From: Taxillus chinensis
Taxonomy: Eukaryota > Streptophyta > Magnoliopsida > Santalales > Loranthaceae
Assembly (NCBI GenBank): GCA_023512835.1
Contig: CM042085.1
Coordinates: 42,432,189 to 42,496,188, forward strand
DNA: 64,000 bases
Reading direction: 5' to 3'
The notes below the pieces were generated by a model, which worked only from the letters and a program-made list of their open reading frames with translations, was not told the origin of the DNA and made no database searches. Made by a program: the position numbers and the translations under genes. This document shows, in pieces, positions 32,308-44,603 of the stretch. Each line of letters starts with the position of its first letter. Positions within the stretch are counted from its first letter, which is position 1.

Positions 32308-34272
32308 TGATCACGCCCAATTTCCTTCCACTTGGAAATGAGTAGTGACTGCCCATGCCCGCACCCGAAGGGACAAGGGGTTGGTGCAAGCACCTTAAAA
32401 GGACTTCTGGCACGGTGTCTGTCCCAAACTTGCACAACCCGGCTAACATGCCAAGGGGCATGCTCCTGCTCCCAAACCATGCACACAAACACAAATTGAA
32501 TAACAACATCTCATTTTATTTCATTTCAAAGACTAAATGTTTATTACAACCCGGTCGGGGAAAAACCCCTATGAAGCCAGGTGTCTTGTTACAAATAAAA
32601 CCAAACCAAATTCCGAACATAAAACCACGAGCACGACAAAGGAAATAACATAAAACTCCCAGCCTGGGGACCTAGCTCCTCGGCCTTCACCTACCGCCTG
32701 CTAAACCCGGCAAAAGGACGGTTTATAAGAGGGGTGAGCAAACCATAGCTCGGTAGGGATCCGGTCTCCCCGGACCCGTCCCGCTCTACAACATGCATGA
32801 TATGTGTATGCTTGTGCTCGTGTCGTGCCTAAGGCTAAAGCAAAGAAACATCACCCAAGAAACACTCTTTACCCGAGCCCGCACCGAAGGGCGAGAGGAC
32901 ACCCCGCCACCACGGCGACATGACATACCACATCCAGGCGAATGTTGCATGGACACCAATGCAACATTTTCCACCCGAGTCGGATATGGTCAACCACCTC
33001 CTCGGGCGCCATATCTACCCTCAGGAATGGGTGTAGACTTAGCCCACCATCGTGAGTGCTACACCGAGACTCGGGACCACGTCCTGGCCAAATCTCAAAG
33101 GGGTCCAGCTATTGTGCCTGGCCCATATCTCAGCTCGCCTCAAATAGACCAACAAAACAAGATAACATTACATCTCGACATGTAAACTCGGCACATCATT
33201 TACACTTTATTTCGGAGGGACCAACATGGTCGATACAAGCCACACACATCACCTCACAGGCTTTTTATCAAATACAAATCAAACATAGTACACACCAGTC
33301 ACACAGGTATATCATCGAGACACCTATATACAAGGTCTCACAGGCATTATATTGAATACATGGCATGCAGACCTCACGGACATTTTACCAAATACATAGT
33401 GTGCGGGCCTCACAAACATTTCATCAAACACATGGTGGGCATAAACAAACCCCAAAAAATCCTCAGGCCAAATTCAACATCGAATCAACGAACATGCCAC
33501 TGAAGGCCAACATCCATATAGGAGATCACACCTATATGGATTTACATATATATATATATGGCGAATATCCTAGAACAGAGGAGAGTTAGGAAGAACATGA
33601 ATCCCTACCTCGGACTTTTGTCCTAACCTCTACGCTAGACACCTTCCAACGACGCGAACCACCACGGCAATTGCCCGGAGATCCTCTCTCTCTCTCTCTC
33701 TCTCTCTGTGTGGCAAAGAAAGAAGAACACAAGAACCCTAAACTCAAACTCAAGCCCTCATTATATAGACACTACCCACATCAAAACGACGTAGTTTTGA
33801 TTAAGTAAATCCCAGGATCGAAATGACGTAGTTTTGATCACACAAGTTAGCACCTTTCCGCACCTATATAGGCCAAAATACTCAGAATTTCAACATGTTC
33901 CTTTGGAGGAAGATCATTAGAATGTCAAAACCAAGGGAACCATGCAAAAATATGGCTGCACGCCAATTTGAACGTGAATTTCCCAATTCACGTGCAACTC
34001 CAAATGCACTCCAAATGCGCTCAAACTTCACCCCTAGCCTCCTTGCATCATGTAGAAGACAACCACACTTGCACGTGAAATGGACCCATTTCACGTGCAC
34101 CCCACATACACGTCCGTTTGGCCTAAAACTTCGTGGTAGATAAAGGACATCATTCTAAGCATCTTTCCTTTTGCACGTGAATTCATTTGAGCCCATTCAC
34201 TAGGTCAAAATCTAGAAAACAACTCTACTCAGAAGGCAAAACTGTGACTAGCTCAAGGTACGGGTCCTTACA
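32308..34272 (-). repeat. 3' LTR of chromovirus A
   Basis: Plus-strand ends are TGATCACGCCC (the partner has TGTCACGCCCC) and GTCCTTACA. It carries a CT run at about 33681-33707, near-palindromes TCAAAACGACGTAGTTTTGA (33781) and a second version at 33819, and a G-box hairpin at 34071-34098. No gene is seen. Confidence 0.9.
34071..34098. promoter_or_regulatory. G-box hairpin in the chromovirus A LTR
   Basis: GCACGTGAAATGG and CCATTTCACGTGC are perfect inverted arms separated by AC. Each contains a CACGTG G-box. A weaker pair (ACGTGAATT/AATTCACGT) lies at 33972-33993. The same hairpin is at 41609-41636. Confidence 0.55.
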
Positions 34273-34288
34273 TCCTCTCCCCCTTAAG
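34273..34288 (-). other. Polypurine tract of chromovirus A
   Basis: The minus strand reads CTTAAGGGGGAGAGGA directly before the LTR start TGTAAGGACC. A second GAGGACGAA-plus-purine module lies about 230 bases upstream, at 34499-34540. Confidence 0.75.
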
Positions 34289-34540
34289 ACTTTTCGTCCT
34301 CAAAAAGAAAAGGTGGAATGAAAGAAAACAATCACAACCAATGCATAGGCCTCTAACACCCTCTAGCACAAATTAATACACAACAAATCACAAATTATTT
34401 CACACATTTATACACTCCACATGGTCATGTAACGATGTTATATTCTCAGGTTACCTAACTAGTTGGGCAAATACCTGATTATGTTGAAGTTTGATGCTTG
34501 CCCTCCTCCCTTCCTTCGGAGTTGTTCGTCCTCAAACAGA

Positions 34541-35908
34541 TCAGGGATAATGAGCACGCATCTTAGCCTCACGTTCCCAGGGTCTCTTCCTCCGGCCCTC
34601 GGTGTTGCCACAACACCCGAACCAACGGAATAGTCTTACCTCGCAGCCGCTTCTCGCGCTATCTACAATACGGATGGGTGCCTCGACAACAGACACATCC
34701 TCTCCAAGATCCAGGGTACCCCAATCTAGCACGTGTGTGGGATCCGGATGATATTTCCGCAACCGGGATACATGGAAAACATTATGAACTCTGGTCAAAC
34801 TAGGTGGTAACGCCAACCTATAAGCAACAGGTCCAACTCTGCTCAAAATCTCGAACGGTCCAATGTACCGAGGGGACAACTTGGACCCAGTCCCAAATCT
34901 CTTATGCCCTCTCCGTGGAGAAACACGGAGGAATACGTGGTCTCCCACCAAAAACTCCAACGGTCGGCGTCGACGATCTCGCATAAGACTTTCTGCCGCT
35001 TCCGAGTCAGTAAGAAGGCGTTGCCGAATCAGTCGAACTTTTGCCGTAGCCTCCTGGACCAATTGAGGTCCTAACATAGCCGCCTCTCCAGGCTCTGCCC
35101 AACATAATGGAGACCGACACGGTCGGCCATACAATGCCTCAAACGGGGCCATCCCAATCGAAGACTGGTAACCGTTATTATAGGCAAACTCCACCAGAGG
35201 AAGGTGGGAAGCCCATGATCCTCCAAAATCAAGTACACAAGCCCTCAACAAGTCTTCCAATGTTTAAATGGTCCTCTCGGACTGACCATTGGTCTCGGGA
35301 TGGAATGCGGTACTCAAATTAAGTCGGGTTCCTAATGCTTCCTGCGGACCTCCCCAAAACCGGGATGTAAACCGCGCATCCCTGTCCGAAACAATAGACA
35401 AGAGCACTCCGTGCGGGCGGACAATCTCATCAACATACAACCGGCTTAACGTGCCGATAGAGTCGCGCTCTTGAATTGCCAAGAAATGGGCTGACTTAGT
35501 TAAGCGGTCCACTATGACCCAAATCATGTCCTTCCTCCCGAAGTGGTAGGAAGTCCCGTCACGAAGTCCATGGTAATATGCTCCCACTTCCACTCGGCTA
35601 CATGTAAAGGCCGCAATTGACCAGCGGGTCGTTGGTGCTCTGCCTTCACTTGCCGACAGGTAAGGCACCTGGAAACAAACTCGCTACCCTCCGTTTCAGC
35701 CCCGGCCACCGAACCCGTGCGCGAACGGCATGATACATCTTAGTTCCTCCTGGATATACGGCCAAACGGGAATGATGAAATTCCCTCGAAGCACATCCTC
35801 ACGCAAGGGAGGTGGTACTATCAAACGCCCCCAAAATTTCAGCTCATGCTCAACTCCTTCTATCCAACTCTCCGACAGCTCTCCGGCCTCTATCCGGGCC
35901 CGGATCAC
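34541..35908 (-). pseudogene. pol: Integrase with chromodomain-like tail, chromovirus A, broken
   Basis: Minus-strand frames: 35524-35709 ([35 protein letters not shown], with the C-C pair and the first catalytic aspartate), 35264-35668 ([37 protein letters not shown] with the second aspartate, [15 protein letters not shown] with the glutamate), and 34541-35260 ([66 protein letters not shown]). The last part, VVEAPIRIVDSA to WEREAKMRAHYP, is a chromodomain-like tail disrupted by a frame change near 34630. Stops separate the three frames. Confidence 0.85.
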
Positions 35909-35926
35909 CTCAATGATCCATGTCGC

Positions 35927-36385
35927 CTAACTTGCCCTCACGGACACGCCGATACAACTCCGGTATCGCAGTGAGAGGACACAAGATAGCTCCCTCATTG
36001 CCGAAAGCAGTTGCACCTGAAGCACCGCCAACCGCTCCATCATTTTCCATTCTCTCATGGAAACCTCAGCTTTCCCTTTTCTACTTAGCGCGCCGGCTAC
36101 TAAATTTCCCTTCCCAGGCGTGTAGGAGAGCGTGAAGTCAAACATTTGCAGGTACTCTACCCACCTCTGTTGTCGCAAATTTAGGTTTCTCTGGGTGAAG
36201 ATATACTGTAGGCTTTTGTGGTCCGTATATACCACAAATTTCTCTCCCAACAGGTAATGTCGCCAAGACTTCAGGGCAAAAATAACTGCTGCTAACTCGA
36301 GGTCGTGTGTTGGGTAGTTTTGCTCATGGGACTTCAACTGTCGCGAGCCATATGCTATGACTTGGCATTCTTGCATCGAACACAC
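35927..36385 (-). pseudogene. pol: RNase H of chromovirus A
   Basis: The frame reads [96 protein letters not shown]. This is an almost complete chromoviral RNase H. The start of the domain ([12 protein letters not shown]) is in another frame at 36355-36633, so one frame change precedes it. Confidence 0.85.
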
Positions 36386-37250
36386 CCCTGTCCAACGCGA
36401 GACGCATCACAATACACCTCGAATGGCACTCCCTCCCGTGGTAGGCTCAACACCAGGCAGCGGTAGTCGGGCGAGTCTTCAACTCCTCGAATGCTCGCCG
36501 GCACTTGTCCGTCCACTCGAATTTGGCTCCCTTCCGTGTAAGAGCTGTCATGGGCGCCGCCAACGAGAAAATCCTTCCACAAAACGCCGGTAATACCCCC
36601 GCGGACCCAAGAAACTCCGGATCTCAAAAACATTTGTGGGCCTCTTCCAAGATGCTACGGACTCAATCTTGGTTGGGTCCACTCTAACTCCTTCCTGGCA
36701 GATACCACATGCCCAAGAAAATGCACCTCTCGCATCCAGAAGTCACACTTGCTAAATTTAGCATACAAGTGATGATCTCGTGGCGCCCGCAAGACCACGG
36801 CCAAGTGCTTCTCATGCTCCGCTTGGGTTTTGGAGTACACAAGGATGTCGTCAATAAATACCACCATGAAGAAATCCAAGTATGGGGCAAATATCTGATT
36901 CATTAGATGCGTGAACACGGCAGGTGCGTTCGTGAGCCCAAAAGGCATCACTAACCACTCATGGTGTCCGTATCCGCACCTGAACGCCGTCTTAGGGATG
37001 TCTTCGCTCCTGGCCCTCAATTGATGATATCCCGAACGCAGATCGATTTTTGAGAACCACCGTGCTCCACTCACTTGGTCGAATAAGTCATCGATCCGCG
37101 GCAAAGGGTATTTGTTCTTTACCGTTACTTGATTCAACTTCCGATAATCAATGCAAAGTCGCAACGAACCATCCGCCTTCTTAGCAAACAAGACCGGTGC
37201 ACCCCAAGGTGAGGTACTAGGACGGATAAAACCTTTATCTCCCAGGTTCC
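36355..37250 (-). pseudogene. pol: Reverse transcriptase of chromovirus A, broken
   Basis: The 36655-37191 frame carries [80 protein letters not shown] and [20 protein letters not shown] with the catalytic F-I-D-D box, then [18 protein letters not shown] frameshift near 36690 and another near 36600 break the thumb region. Confidence 0.85.
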
Positions 37251-37354
37251 TTTATTTGCTTCTAAAGCTCCCACAACTCGACAGGTCCCATCCGGTATGC
37301 TACTTGTGAGATGGGTCCCACCCCTGGCAACAGTTCAACCGTGAACTCGATACT

Positions 37355-37870
37355 TCAGTGTGGAGGCAACTCCAACAACTCCCCAGGAAAGACATCCTGG
37401 AAATTTTCGACAACATCTGGCCACACCCTTTTCTCTAAGTTACCTTCCTCCTCAAAGGTTAGGGTGGCAAGCCTATGGGTAATATTGCCCCATAGCTCCC
37501 TCGTCGGTCCAGCTCTCCCATCATTCCTATCCCATTCACCCACTAGGGTACAGGAAGATCCTGTGGGTGTAGTAAATGATACTCGTCGCCTATAGTAGTC
37601 AATCTTAGCCTGAAAGGCCATCAACCAGTCCATCCCCAGAATCAAACTAAAAGTCCTCATGGGCATTACGTACAAATCAAATGAGAGGTCAACCTCTCCT
37701 ATCGTAGGCACACACTCTCGACACATTTGGTGGATCAACTCCACACCTCCCATTGGGGACTCGACCCTCAGAGGTCTATCAGCCTCCACACAATCAAGTC
37801 CAAGGCTCTCCACCAAGGACTTAGCAATCAGGGAACACGAAGCTCCGGTATCAAACAATGCAAAGAACAA
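37355..37870 (-). pseudogene. pol: Protease of chromovirus A
   Basis: FALFDTGASCSLIAKSLVES has the D-T-G-A-S active site. LILGMDWLMAFQAKIDYYRR is the second conserved segment (I/L-L-G-M-D-W-L). The frame ends VVENFQDVFPGELLELPPH, the usual junction to reverse transcriptase. The upstream part is separated by a stop near 37871. Confidence 0.85.
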
Positions 37871-37953
37871 CGGTGCGAGATATTAGAATAGTACCTCGAA
37901 CCACCGAAGGTCCAGCCCCACCTTCCTCGGAGGGTGATGGTAATTCCTCCATT

Positions 37954-39320
37954 TCAGCTGGTGCCGAGGTAAGCGCGAACACTCGCCTTGGCCTGCCCCA
38001 CCATTAGCCTCACTTGCCTTCCCTTTTGCTCCGCCGCTGCAGTCCACCGGGACGGCCCTCCGATCCTCCTTGTGGTTGCCTCTCCCCCGTGGCCTAGTGT
38101 GACCGGAACCAGCCTGACCGGCCTGCCACGAATGTCTGGCTTAGGGGTCAGGGCCTGGGAATTGGGTCCCACCCCTGCTCCCTTGTGCTAAGCTTCCAGC
38201 TCTCGGCTGTTCCCCTTGCCGAAACACACCTTGCTGATGTGTCCCACCTTCCCACAGCTATGACACCTCAAGTGTTGCTTGGGGCACTCACGTTTGACGT
38301 GCCATGACAGGCCACAACAGGTACACCCGCTTGGGAAGTTCCCAAGCCAGCCTCCCCGTCCTCCAAAGTAACGGGATCTGGGCGGAGCCATTGAAGCTTG
38401 GCCCCTATCCTTGGGAAAAGTCCCACTCTCGGGCTCAACCTTTTGCCTCTTGGTTTCACTGTGCTTGTCGCGCGCGCTCTGCCCCATCCGCTCCTGGTGA
38501 GCCTATCTTCCCTCCTCTAATCCTCTCTCAACAATCTTGGCGGTGTCCACGACTTCAAGATAGGTCTTCGATCGCAGATCCTCTCCACCCTTTGCTTCAG
38601 GGCAGGTTTGAGACCCATGGTAAACTTATGGGCCTTCAGGTCCTCCCTTGATATTGCTTCTGGAGCAAACCGACTCAGCCCCCGGAAATCTCGCTCATGC
38701 TCTGCTACTGAGCGCAATCCCTGCTTCAGGCTGCTGAACTCCTCCCGCTTCTGCCACTGCAATGACTCTGGAAAGAACTCCTCATGGAACAGCTGGAGGA
38801 ACTCATCCCAGGCCATGGTCTCCATGTCCCGGCTTCTTGAGATGCTAAGCCACCATTCCAAGGCTTCCTCCTCCAACTTGCGGACTGCTAGTCTCACTTT
38901 GTCTTCCTCCCGGGGTCGAAGAAAGGAGAACACATGCTCGATCTGCTGCAGCCAGTGCTCTGCTCCTAGAGGTTCAGCTCCTCCCTTGAACCTTGGTGGA
39001 TGTTCCTTTCGGAACTGCGTCAACACGTCTCCCTCTTCCCGCCTCATAGGCACTTCCTGCCTACACGGAGGTTCCGCCTCACGGGGTGGAGAGGGTGGCA
39101 CTGCCTGTCGTGCCATCATCTCCTGACGCACCTCGTTTAGGATCTCTCCCCTGAGGTCCTCACGCATGCCTTGCATGTTCTTACTTAGGGCCCGGACTTG
39201 GGCCATGATCCGCTCTAGGGGATCATCGCCCTCTACATGCTGTCCTCTTTCCTCTCCAGCACGTGCAGAAGATTCATCTTCTACAGCTGGAGTAGCTCGG
39301 GTTACTCTCCTAGGAGGCAT
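37954..39320 (-). pseudogene. gag: Gag of chromovirus A, broken
   Basis: It starts MPPRRVTRATPAVEDE at 39320. The capsid segment FRKEHPPRFKGGAEPLGAEH, WLQQIEHVFSFL, LEEEALEWWLSI, FHEEFFPESLQWQKREEFSS is standard chromoviral gag. A frame change near 38580 and a TAG near 38488 precede the nucleocapsid frame (38188-38487), with two zinc knuckles of C-x2-C-x4-H-x4-C form (CTCCGLSWHVKREC and CHSCGKVGHISKVC). A second TAG follows at 38188, then a basic/proline-rich stretch to 37954. Confidence 0.85.
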
Positions 39321-39770
39321 AGTCTACATAATTTAAACCAAACTAGGATCAGCTTCTCTCAAGCTCTACACACCCTCATCCCCATGGGCCATGAGGTACT
39401 CAAGCAACGTTTTACATTTAAACACACAGGTAAATCACGAAGTACACAGCGACAATTCATAAGCAACAAGCCTCACGGAAAATCACCGAATTTCACAAAG
39501 AACAAAATTTTGTTTTTAAGAACAAGTTTCAAAGAACATAGCATGTCCAATCACGATACTCATACTGAAATTAAGCTAGTGCCCTAATGCCAATGCATGT
39601 ATGCACCCTTAACCCAAATGCAAATGCCCTACTCCTTGGTCTAACTACCCCCGAGTACACCCCAAGACCCAGATAGGACCACGTTGATCAGGCGTGTCCT
39701 ATATTGCCTCCTAAGAGTCTCGAAGCGGCCAGGCCTCCCCACTATCCTAGGTCCACCAGACCATGAACTA
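39321..39770 (-). other. Gag leader of chromovirus A
   Basis: This is untranslated sequence between the primer-binding site and gag ATG. No gene or repeat was seen. Confidence 0.6.
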
Positions 39771-39784
39771 TCGCTCTGATACCA
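39771..39784 (-). other. Primer-binding site of chromovirus A
   Basis: The minus strand reads TGGTATCAGAGCGA, complementary to initiator-methionine tRNA, three bases inside the LTR. Confidence 0.9.
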
Positions 39785-39787
39785 TAT

Positions 39788-41166
39788 TGTCACGCCCCAA
39801 TTTCCTTCCACTTGGAAATGAGTAGTGACTGCCCATGCCCGCACCCGAAGGGACAAGGGGTTGGTGCAAGCACCTTAAAAGGACTTCCGGCACGGGTCTT
39901 GTCCCAAACCTGCACAACCCGACTAACATGCCAAGGGGCATGCTCCCCGCTCCCAAACCATGAACACAAACACAAATTGAATAACAACATCTCATTTTAT
40001 TTCATTTCAAAGACTAAATGTTTATTACAACCCAGTCGGGGAAAAACCCCTATGAAGCCAGGTGTACTGTTACAAATAAAACCAAACCAAATTCCAGAAC
40101 ATAATGCCACGAGCACGACAAAGGAAATAACATAAAACTCCCAGCCTCAGGGACCTAGCTCCTCAGCCTTCACCTACCGCCTGCTAAACCCTGCAAAAGG
40201 ACAGTTTATAGGAGGGGTGAGCAAACCATAGCTCAGTAGGGATCCAGTCTCCCCAGACCCGTCCCGCTCTACAACATGCATGATATGTGTATGCTTGTGC
40301 TCGTGTCGTGCCTAAGGCTAAAGCAAGAAACATCACCCAGTAAACACTCTTTACCTGAGCCCGCACCGAAGGCGAGAGGACACCCCGCCACCACGGCGAC
40401 ATGACATACCACATCCAGGCGAATGTTGCATGGACACCAATGCAACATTTTCCACCCGAGTCAGATATGGTCAACCACCTCCTCGGGCGCCATATCTACC
40501 CTCAGGAATGGGTGTAGACTTAGCCCACCGTCGTGAGTGCTACACCGAGACTCAGGACCACGTCCTGGCCAAATCTCAAAGGGGTCCAGCTATTGTGCCT
40601 GGCCCATATCTCGGCTTCGCCTCAAACAGACCAACGAAACAAAGATAGCATTACATCTCGACATGTAAACTCAGACAAAGATTTACACTTTATTTCGGAG
40701 GGACCAACATGGTCGGATACAAGCCACACACATCACCCTCACAGGCTTTTTATCAAATATAAATCAAACATAGTACACACCAGTCACACAGGTATATCAT
40801 CGACACCCATATACAAGGTCTTACAGGCATTATATTGAATACATGGCATGCGGGCCTCACGGACATTTTACCAAATACATAGTGTGCGGGCCCCACGGAC
40901 ATTTCATCAAACACATGGTGGGCATAAACAAACCCGAGAAAATCCTCAGGCCAAATTCAACATCAGAATCAACAGAACATGCCACTGAAGGCCAACATCC
41001 ATATAGGAGATCACACCTATATGGATTTACATATATATATATATAGGCGAATATCCTAGAACAGAGGAGAGTTAGGAAGAACATGAATCCCTACCTCAGA
41101 TGTTTGTCCTAACCTCTACGCTAGACACCTTCCAACGACGCGAACCACCACGGCAACTGCCTGGAG

Positions 41167-41237
<71 letters not shown>

Positions 41238-41811
41238 GCGGCAAAGCACTGCAAAGAAAGAAGAACACAAGAACCCTAAACTCAAACTCAAGCCGTCATT
41301 ATATAGACACTACCCACATCAAAATGACGTAGTTTTGATTAAGTAAATCCCAGGATCAAAACGACGTAGTTTTGATCACACAAGTTAGCACCTTTCCGCA
41401 CCCATATAGGCCAAAATACTTAGAATTTCAACATGTTCCTTTGGAGGAAGATCATTAGAATGTCAAAACCAAGGGAACCATGCAAAAATATGGCTGCACG
41501 CCAATTTGAACGTGAATTTCCCAATTCACGTGCAACTCCAAATGCACTCCAAATGCGCTCAAACTTCACCCCTAGCCTCCTTGCATCATGTAGAAGACAA
41601 CCACACTTGCACGTGAAATGGACCCATTTCACGTGCACCCCACATACACGTCCGTTTGGCCTAAAACTTCTGTGGTAGATAGAGGACATCATTCTAAGCA
41701 TCTTTCCTTTTGCACGTGAATTCATTTGAGCCCATTCACTAGGTCAAAATCTAGAAAACAACTCTACTCAGAAGGCAAAACTGTGACTAGCTCAAGGTAC
41801 GGGTCCTTACA
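39788..41811 (-). repeat. 5' LTR of chromovirus A
   Basis: It is the same as the 3' LTR with scattered changes. The CT run at about 41169-41233 is far longer than in the partner. The ACGT near-palindromes are at 41319 and 41356 and the G-box hairpin at 41609-41636. Confidence 0.9.
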
Positions 41812-41816
41812 GGGAC
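41812..41816. repeat. Target-site duplication GGGAC, right copy
   Basis: GGGAC follows the LTR end GGTCCTTACA. Confidence 0.8.
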
Positions 41817-42470
41817 AATCTACACAGGGCTCACCCATGGGCTATCTGAGATAGAGTAGATAATACCAGCATCAAGTAGCTTCATGACTTCAGCCCAAAC
41901 TACTTCTTTCATATTTGGGTTTAACCTTCTTTGGTTTTCAATGCTAGTTTTACTCTTGTCTTCTAGAAAGATTCTGTGGATGCACATTGAGGGGCTAATT
42001 CCCTTTATATCCATCATTGTCCAACCAATGACACTCTTTCTCTTCTTTAAAACTATCAACAAGTGATCCAATTGTTCTCCTTGTAGCTCAGCAGCTACAA
42101 TCACCGGTCATTCACCTTCTGCTCCCAAGAAAGCATACTTTAGATGAGCTGGTAAAATCTTCAATTCAACTTTTGGTGCTTTTTCCAAAGATGAAATTGG
42201 TTTAAAGACTCTTCCTATGCTGTCAAATTTCTTCTTTGGTTGAAAATTAACAACTGGTGTGGCTTCCAAAGCCTGTTTCTCCTCTTGAATTTCTTCAATT
42301 ACAATTGAAGATACATTTTCTAAACACAAACCCAAAGGATCTCGGAATCCTTTGGCATAGTCTTCAATCACACTATTCAACACTTCCACAAAAACGCCCT
42401 GTTTGCTCCGCTTCTTGAGGATTTTTCGGACTTTTATACAAATTGAATTCTATCTTGTCTTCACCAATGT
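41812..42470 (-). pseudogene. pol: Reverse transcriptase N-terminus and pre-RT linker of Athila-like element 2
   Basis: Beyond chromovirus A the minus-strand frame continues upstream. The 41820-42104 frame has KKRKSVIGWTMMDIKGISPS, MCIHRIFLEDKSKTSIENQR, RLNPNMKEVVWAEVMKLLDA, GIIYSISDSPWVSPV, the standard lead-in to reverse transcriptase. The 42108-42389 frame carries the preceding linker ending LKYAFLGAEGE. The frame rejoins 32302 across the GGGAC duplication. Confidence 0.85.
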
Positions 42471-43200
42471 GTAATTCTAACTTGCCACCCTTGACATCAA
42501 TTATTGCACCAGCAGTTGCTAAGAACGGTCTTCTCAAAATAAGTGGCATGGCGCCCCACCTTCCTTCATATCTAAAGCAATGAGATCAATAGATACAATA
42601 AAATTCTGGATTTGCAAAAGTGCATTTTCAATGATTCCAGCTGCATATTTGATGCTCTTATCTGCAAACTGTAATGTCACTTTTGTGGGTTGTAAATTCC
42701 CCAGTCCCAACTTGCTACATATGGATAGAGGAATCAGACTTACACTGGCTCCTAAGTCACACAGAGATGAATCAAATATGACTTTCCCAATGGTACAAGG
42801 TATGGAAAAAGCTCCCCGGATCTCCCATTTTCTGGGGTAGTTTCCTCTGTAAGATTGCACTGCATTCCTCTGTGAGTGCAATTGTCCCATTCTCTTCAAT
42901 TTTCTTTTTGTTACTCAACATTTCTTTCAACAAATTGGAGTACGAAGGCATTTGAGCCAAAGCTTCCAAAAATGGAATAGTAAGCTTTAATTCCTTAAGA
43001 TGTTCAATGAATCTTTTGTATTGCTCATCTTTTTTCCTTTGCTTCAATCTCTGAGGAAAGGGTATGGGTGAAGCATAGTTCTTCACCACTTTAGGAACTT
43101 CAAGCTGTTCCCCTTTCTTCTCTTCTTTTCTGTTCTCAGATACAGGATCACTTTCATCCTTTTTGTCCTGAATTACTCCCTCCACTTGAGGACCCTTTCT
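42471..43200 (-). pseudogene. pol: Protease and gag-protease linker of Athila-like element 2
   Basis: The 42772-43185 frame carries PIPFPQRLKQRKKDEQYKRF, LTIPFLEALAQMPSYSNLLK, EMLSNKKKIEENGTIALTEE. The next frame (42534-42899) has FDSSLCDLGASVSLIPLSIC with the aspartic-protease D-x-G-A-S motif, then TKVTLQFADKSIKYAAGIIE and FIVSIDLIALDM. A frame change near 42850 divides linker and protease. The C-terminal LGRPFL-type segment is present in a shifted frame near 42500-42540. Confidence 0.85.
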
Positions 43201-43235
43201 CTATGGTAACTCCTTTCCACTCCTTAGCATAACAG

Positions 43236-44577
43236 CTTGCACATACTCTTTGGGATTTGGTTCAGTTTTGCTGGGAAGTTCACCTGGGTTCCTTATGGTG
43301 AGAGCATTTGCAATATGTGCAATTTGTGTTTCCAACTTCATGTTGTGATTTTCAATTCTGTCGAATCTACTTCCAATGTCTCTGTCTCAATTTTATTTAA
43401 TCTCTGGCTAGCATCAGTTGCCATTTTCTCAATTGCATACTCCCAATCGACATTGAAATTGCCATTTTCTCAATTGCATACTCCCATTTTCTCTGCTCAG
43501 TACCAGTCTGAAATTGCCTGTTTAACTACTAATTATTCTGGTTGTTCTACACTGGTACTGCATTGCCACTATTTTGATTACCTTGCTGAGTGTTTTGTCC
43601 ACCCCAAGAAAAGTTCGGGTGATTTCTCCAACCAGGGTTGTATGTATTAGAGAAAGGGTTATTGTGCTGTCTGTTCTGATTGGCTATGTAGTTTACCTCT
43701 TCTCCTATAATAGCTGAACAACCCTCCATTGTGTCTCCATAAGCCCTTAATGGGCATTCATTGAGTTGATGAACAACTCCCCACTCTCGGCAAGAAGTAC
43801 TCACCTTTGCTACACGCTGAGTATTTAATTTTTCTACTTGCTTGGTGAGAGCTTCTAACTTGGCATTCAACATAGTTAAATTATCTACTTCTATCAAACC
43901 AGGCTTCTTGGATGCTACTCTTCTAGATGACCACTGAGCTTGTCCTTGGTCAATTCCTCTATGATTTCTTGAGCTTCTTCCGCTGACTTTGCTGTTAGAG
44001 CACCTCCAGGTACTGCATTCACCATATATTGCTCTTCAGCTGTAAGGCCTCCATAGAAGACTTCAATAAGAAGCCAATCCTCTAATCCATGGTTAGGACA
44101 TTTCCTCTGCAACTCCCTGAATCTATTCCATGCTTCACCAAGAGTTTCTCCAGTTGCTTGAGTGAACCCAGTAATATTATTCCTAAGTCTCACTGTTCTT
44201 CTTCTTGGAAAGTATTTTGAAAGGAACTCTTGAGCACACTCGCCCAACCAGTAAAATGTCCATATGGGAAGGAATTAAACCATATTAGAGCATCCTCCTT
44301 CAAAGACCAAGGGAATAACTCTAATCTAACATAATCTTCAGGTACTCCTTGTCTCTTTATAGTCCTGCATATTTGCACAAATCTGGCCAAATGGTGATGA
44401 GGATCTTCCAAAGCTGTTCTGTACTACCAAATTGATGAGCTGTGGAGAGAATTCAAAATTGTCTCTCAAAAGCGGTGGTGGATGAATAGGATTTCTGACA
44501 TCTGAAATATCAAGAGTGTGATATTCTCTGACTGGCCTAAGATCTGGTCCTGGAGCTTGTGGCTGTTGGTTCTCCAT
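43236..44577 (-). pseudogene. gag: Gag main part of Athila-like element 2, broken
   Basis: Minus-strand frames in order are 44338-44577 (MENQQPQAPGPDL, PPLLRDNFEFSPQLINLVVQ), 44190-44411 (EDPHHHLARFVQICRTIKRQ, LELFPWSLKEDALIWFNSFP), 43915-44247 (CAQEFLSKYFPRRRTVRLRN, NITGFTQATGETLGEAWNRF, CPNHGLEDWLLIEVFYGGL) and 43547-43897 (a segment with CREWGVVHQLNECPL, then NPGWRNHPNFSWG). Frame changes lie near 44400, 44230 and 43905. At 43395-43490 a roughly 45-base unit (GCCATTTTCTCAATTGCATA) is tandemly duplicated. Confidence 0.85.
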
Positions 44578-44603
44578 GTCTGAACAAGAAGCTGGTGGAA
44601 TAC

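Larger units (their letters stand above)
32308..41811 (-). mobile_element. Chromovirus A (Tekay/Del-like Ty3/gypsy), full-length but broken
   Basis: There are LTRs at 32308-34272 and 39788-41811, with the GGGAC duplication outside. A minus-strand initiator-methionine primer-binding site (39771-39784) and a polypurine tract (34273-34288) fit. Gag, protease, reverse transcriptase, RNase H, integrase and a chromodomain-like tail follow in order from 39320 to 34541. Frameshifts and stops occur in every domain. Confidence 0.9.

Noticed and set aside
38608..39126. 172-residue plus-strand frame opposite chromovirus A gag
   Set aside because: It is an antisense shadow of the gag capsid region, which has clear domain motifs.
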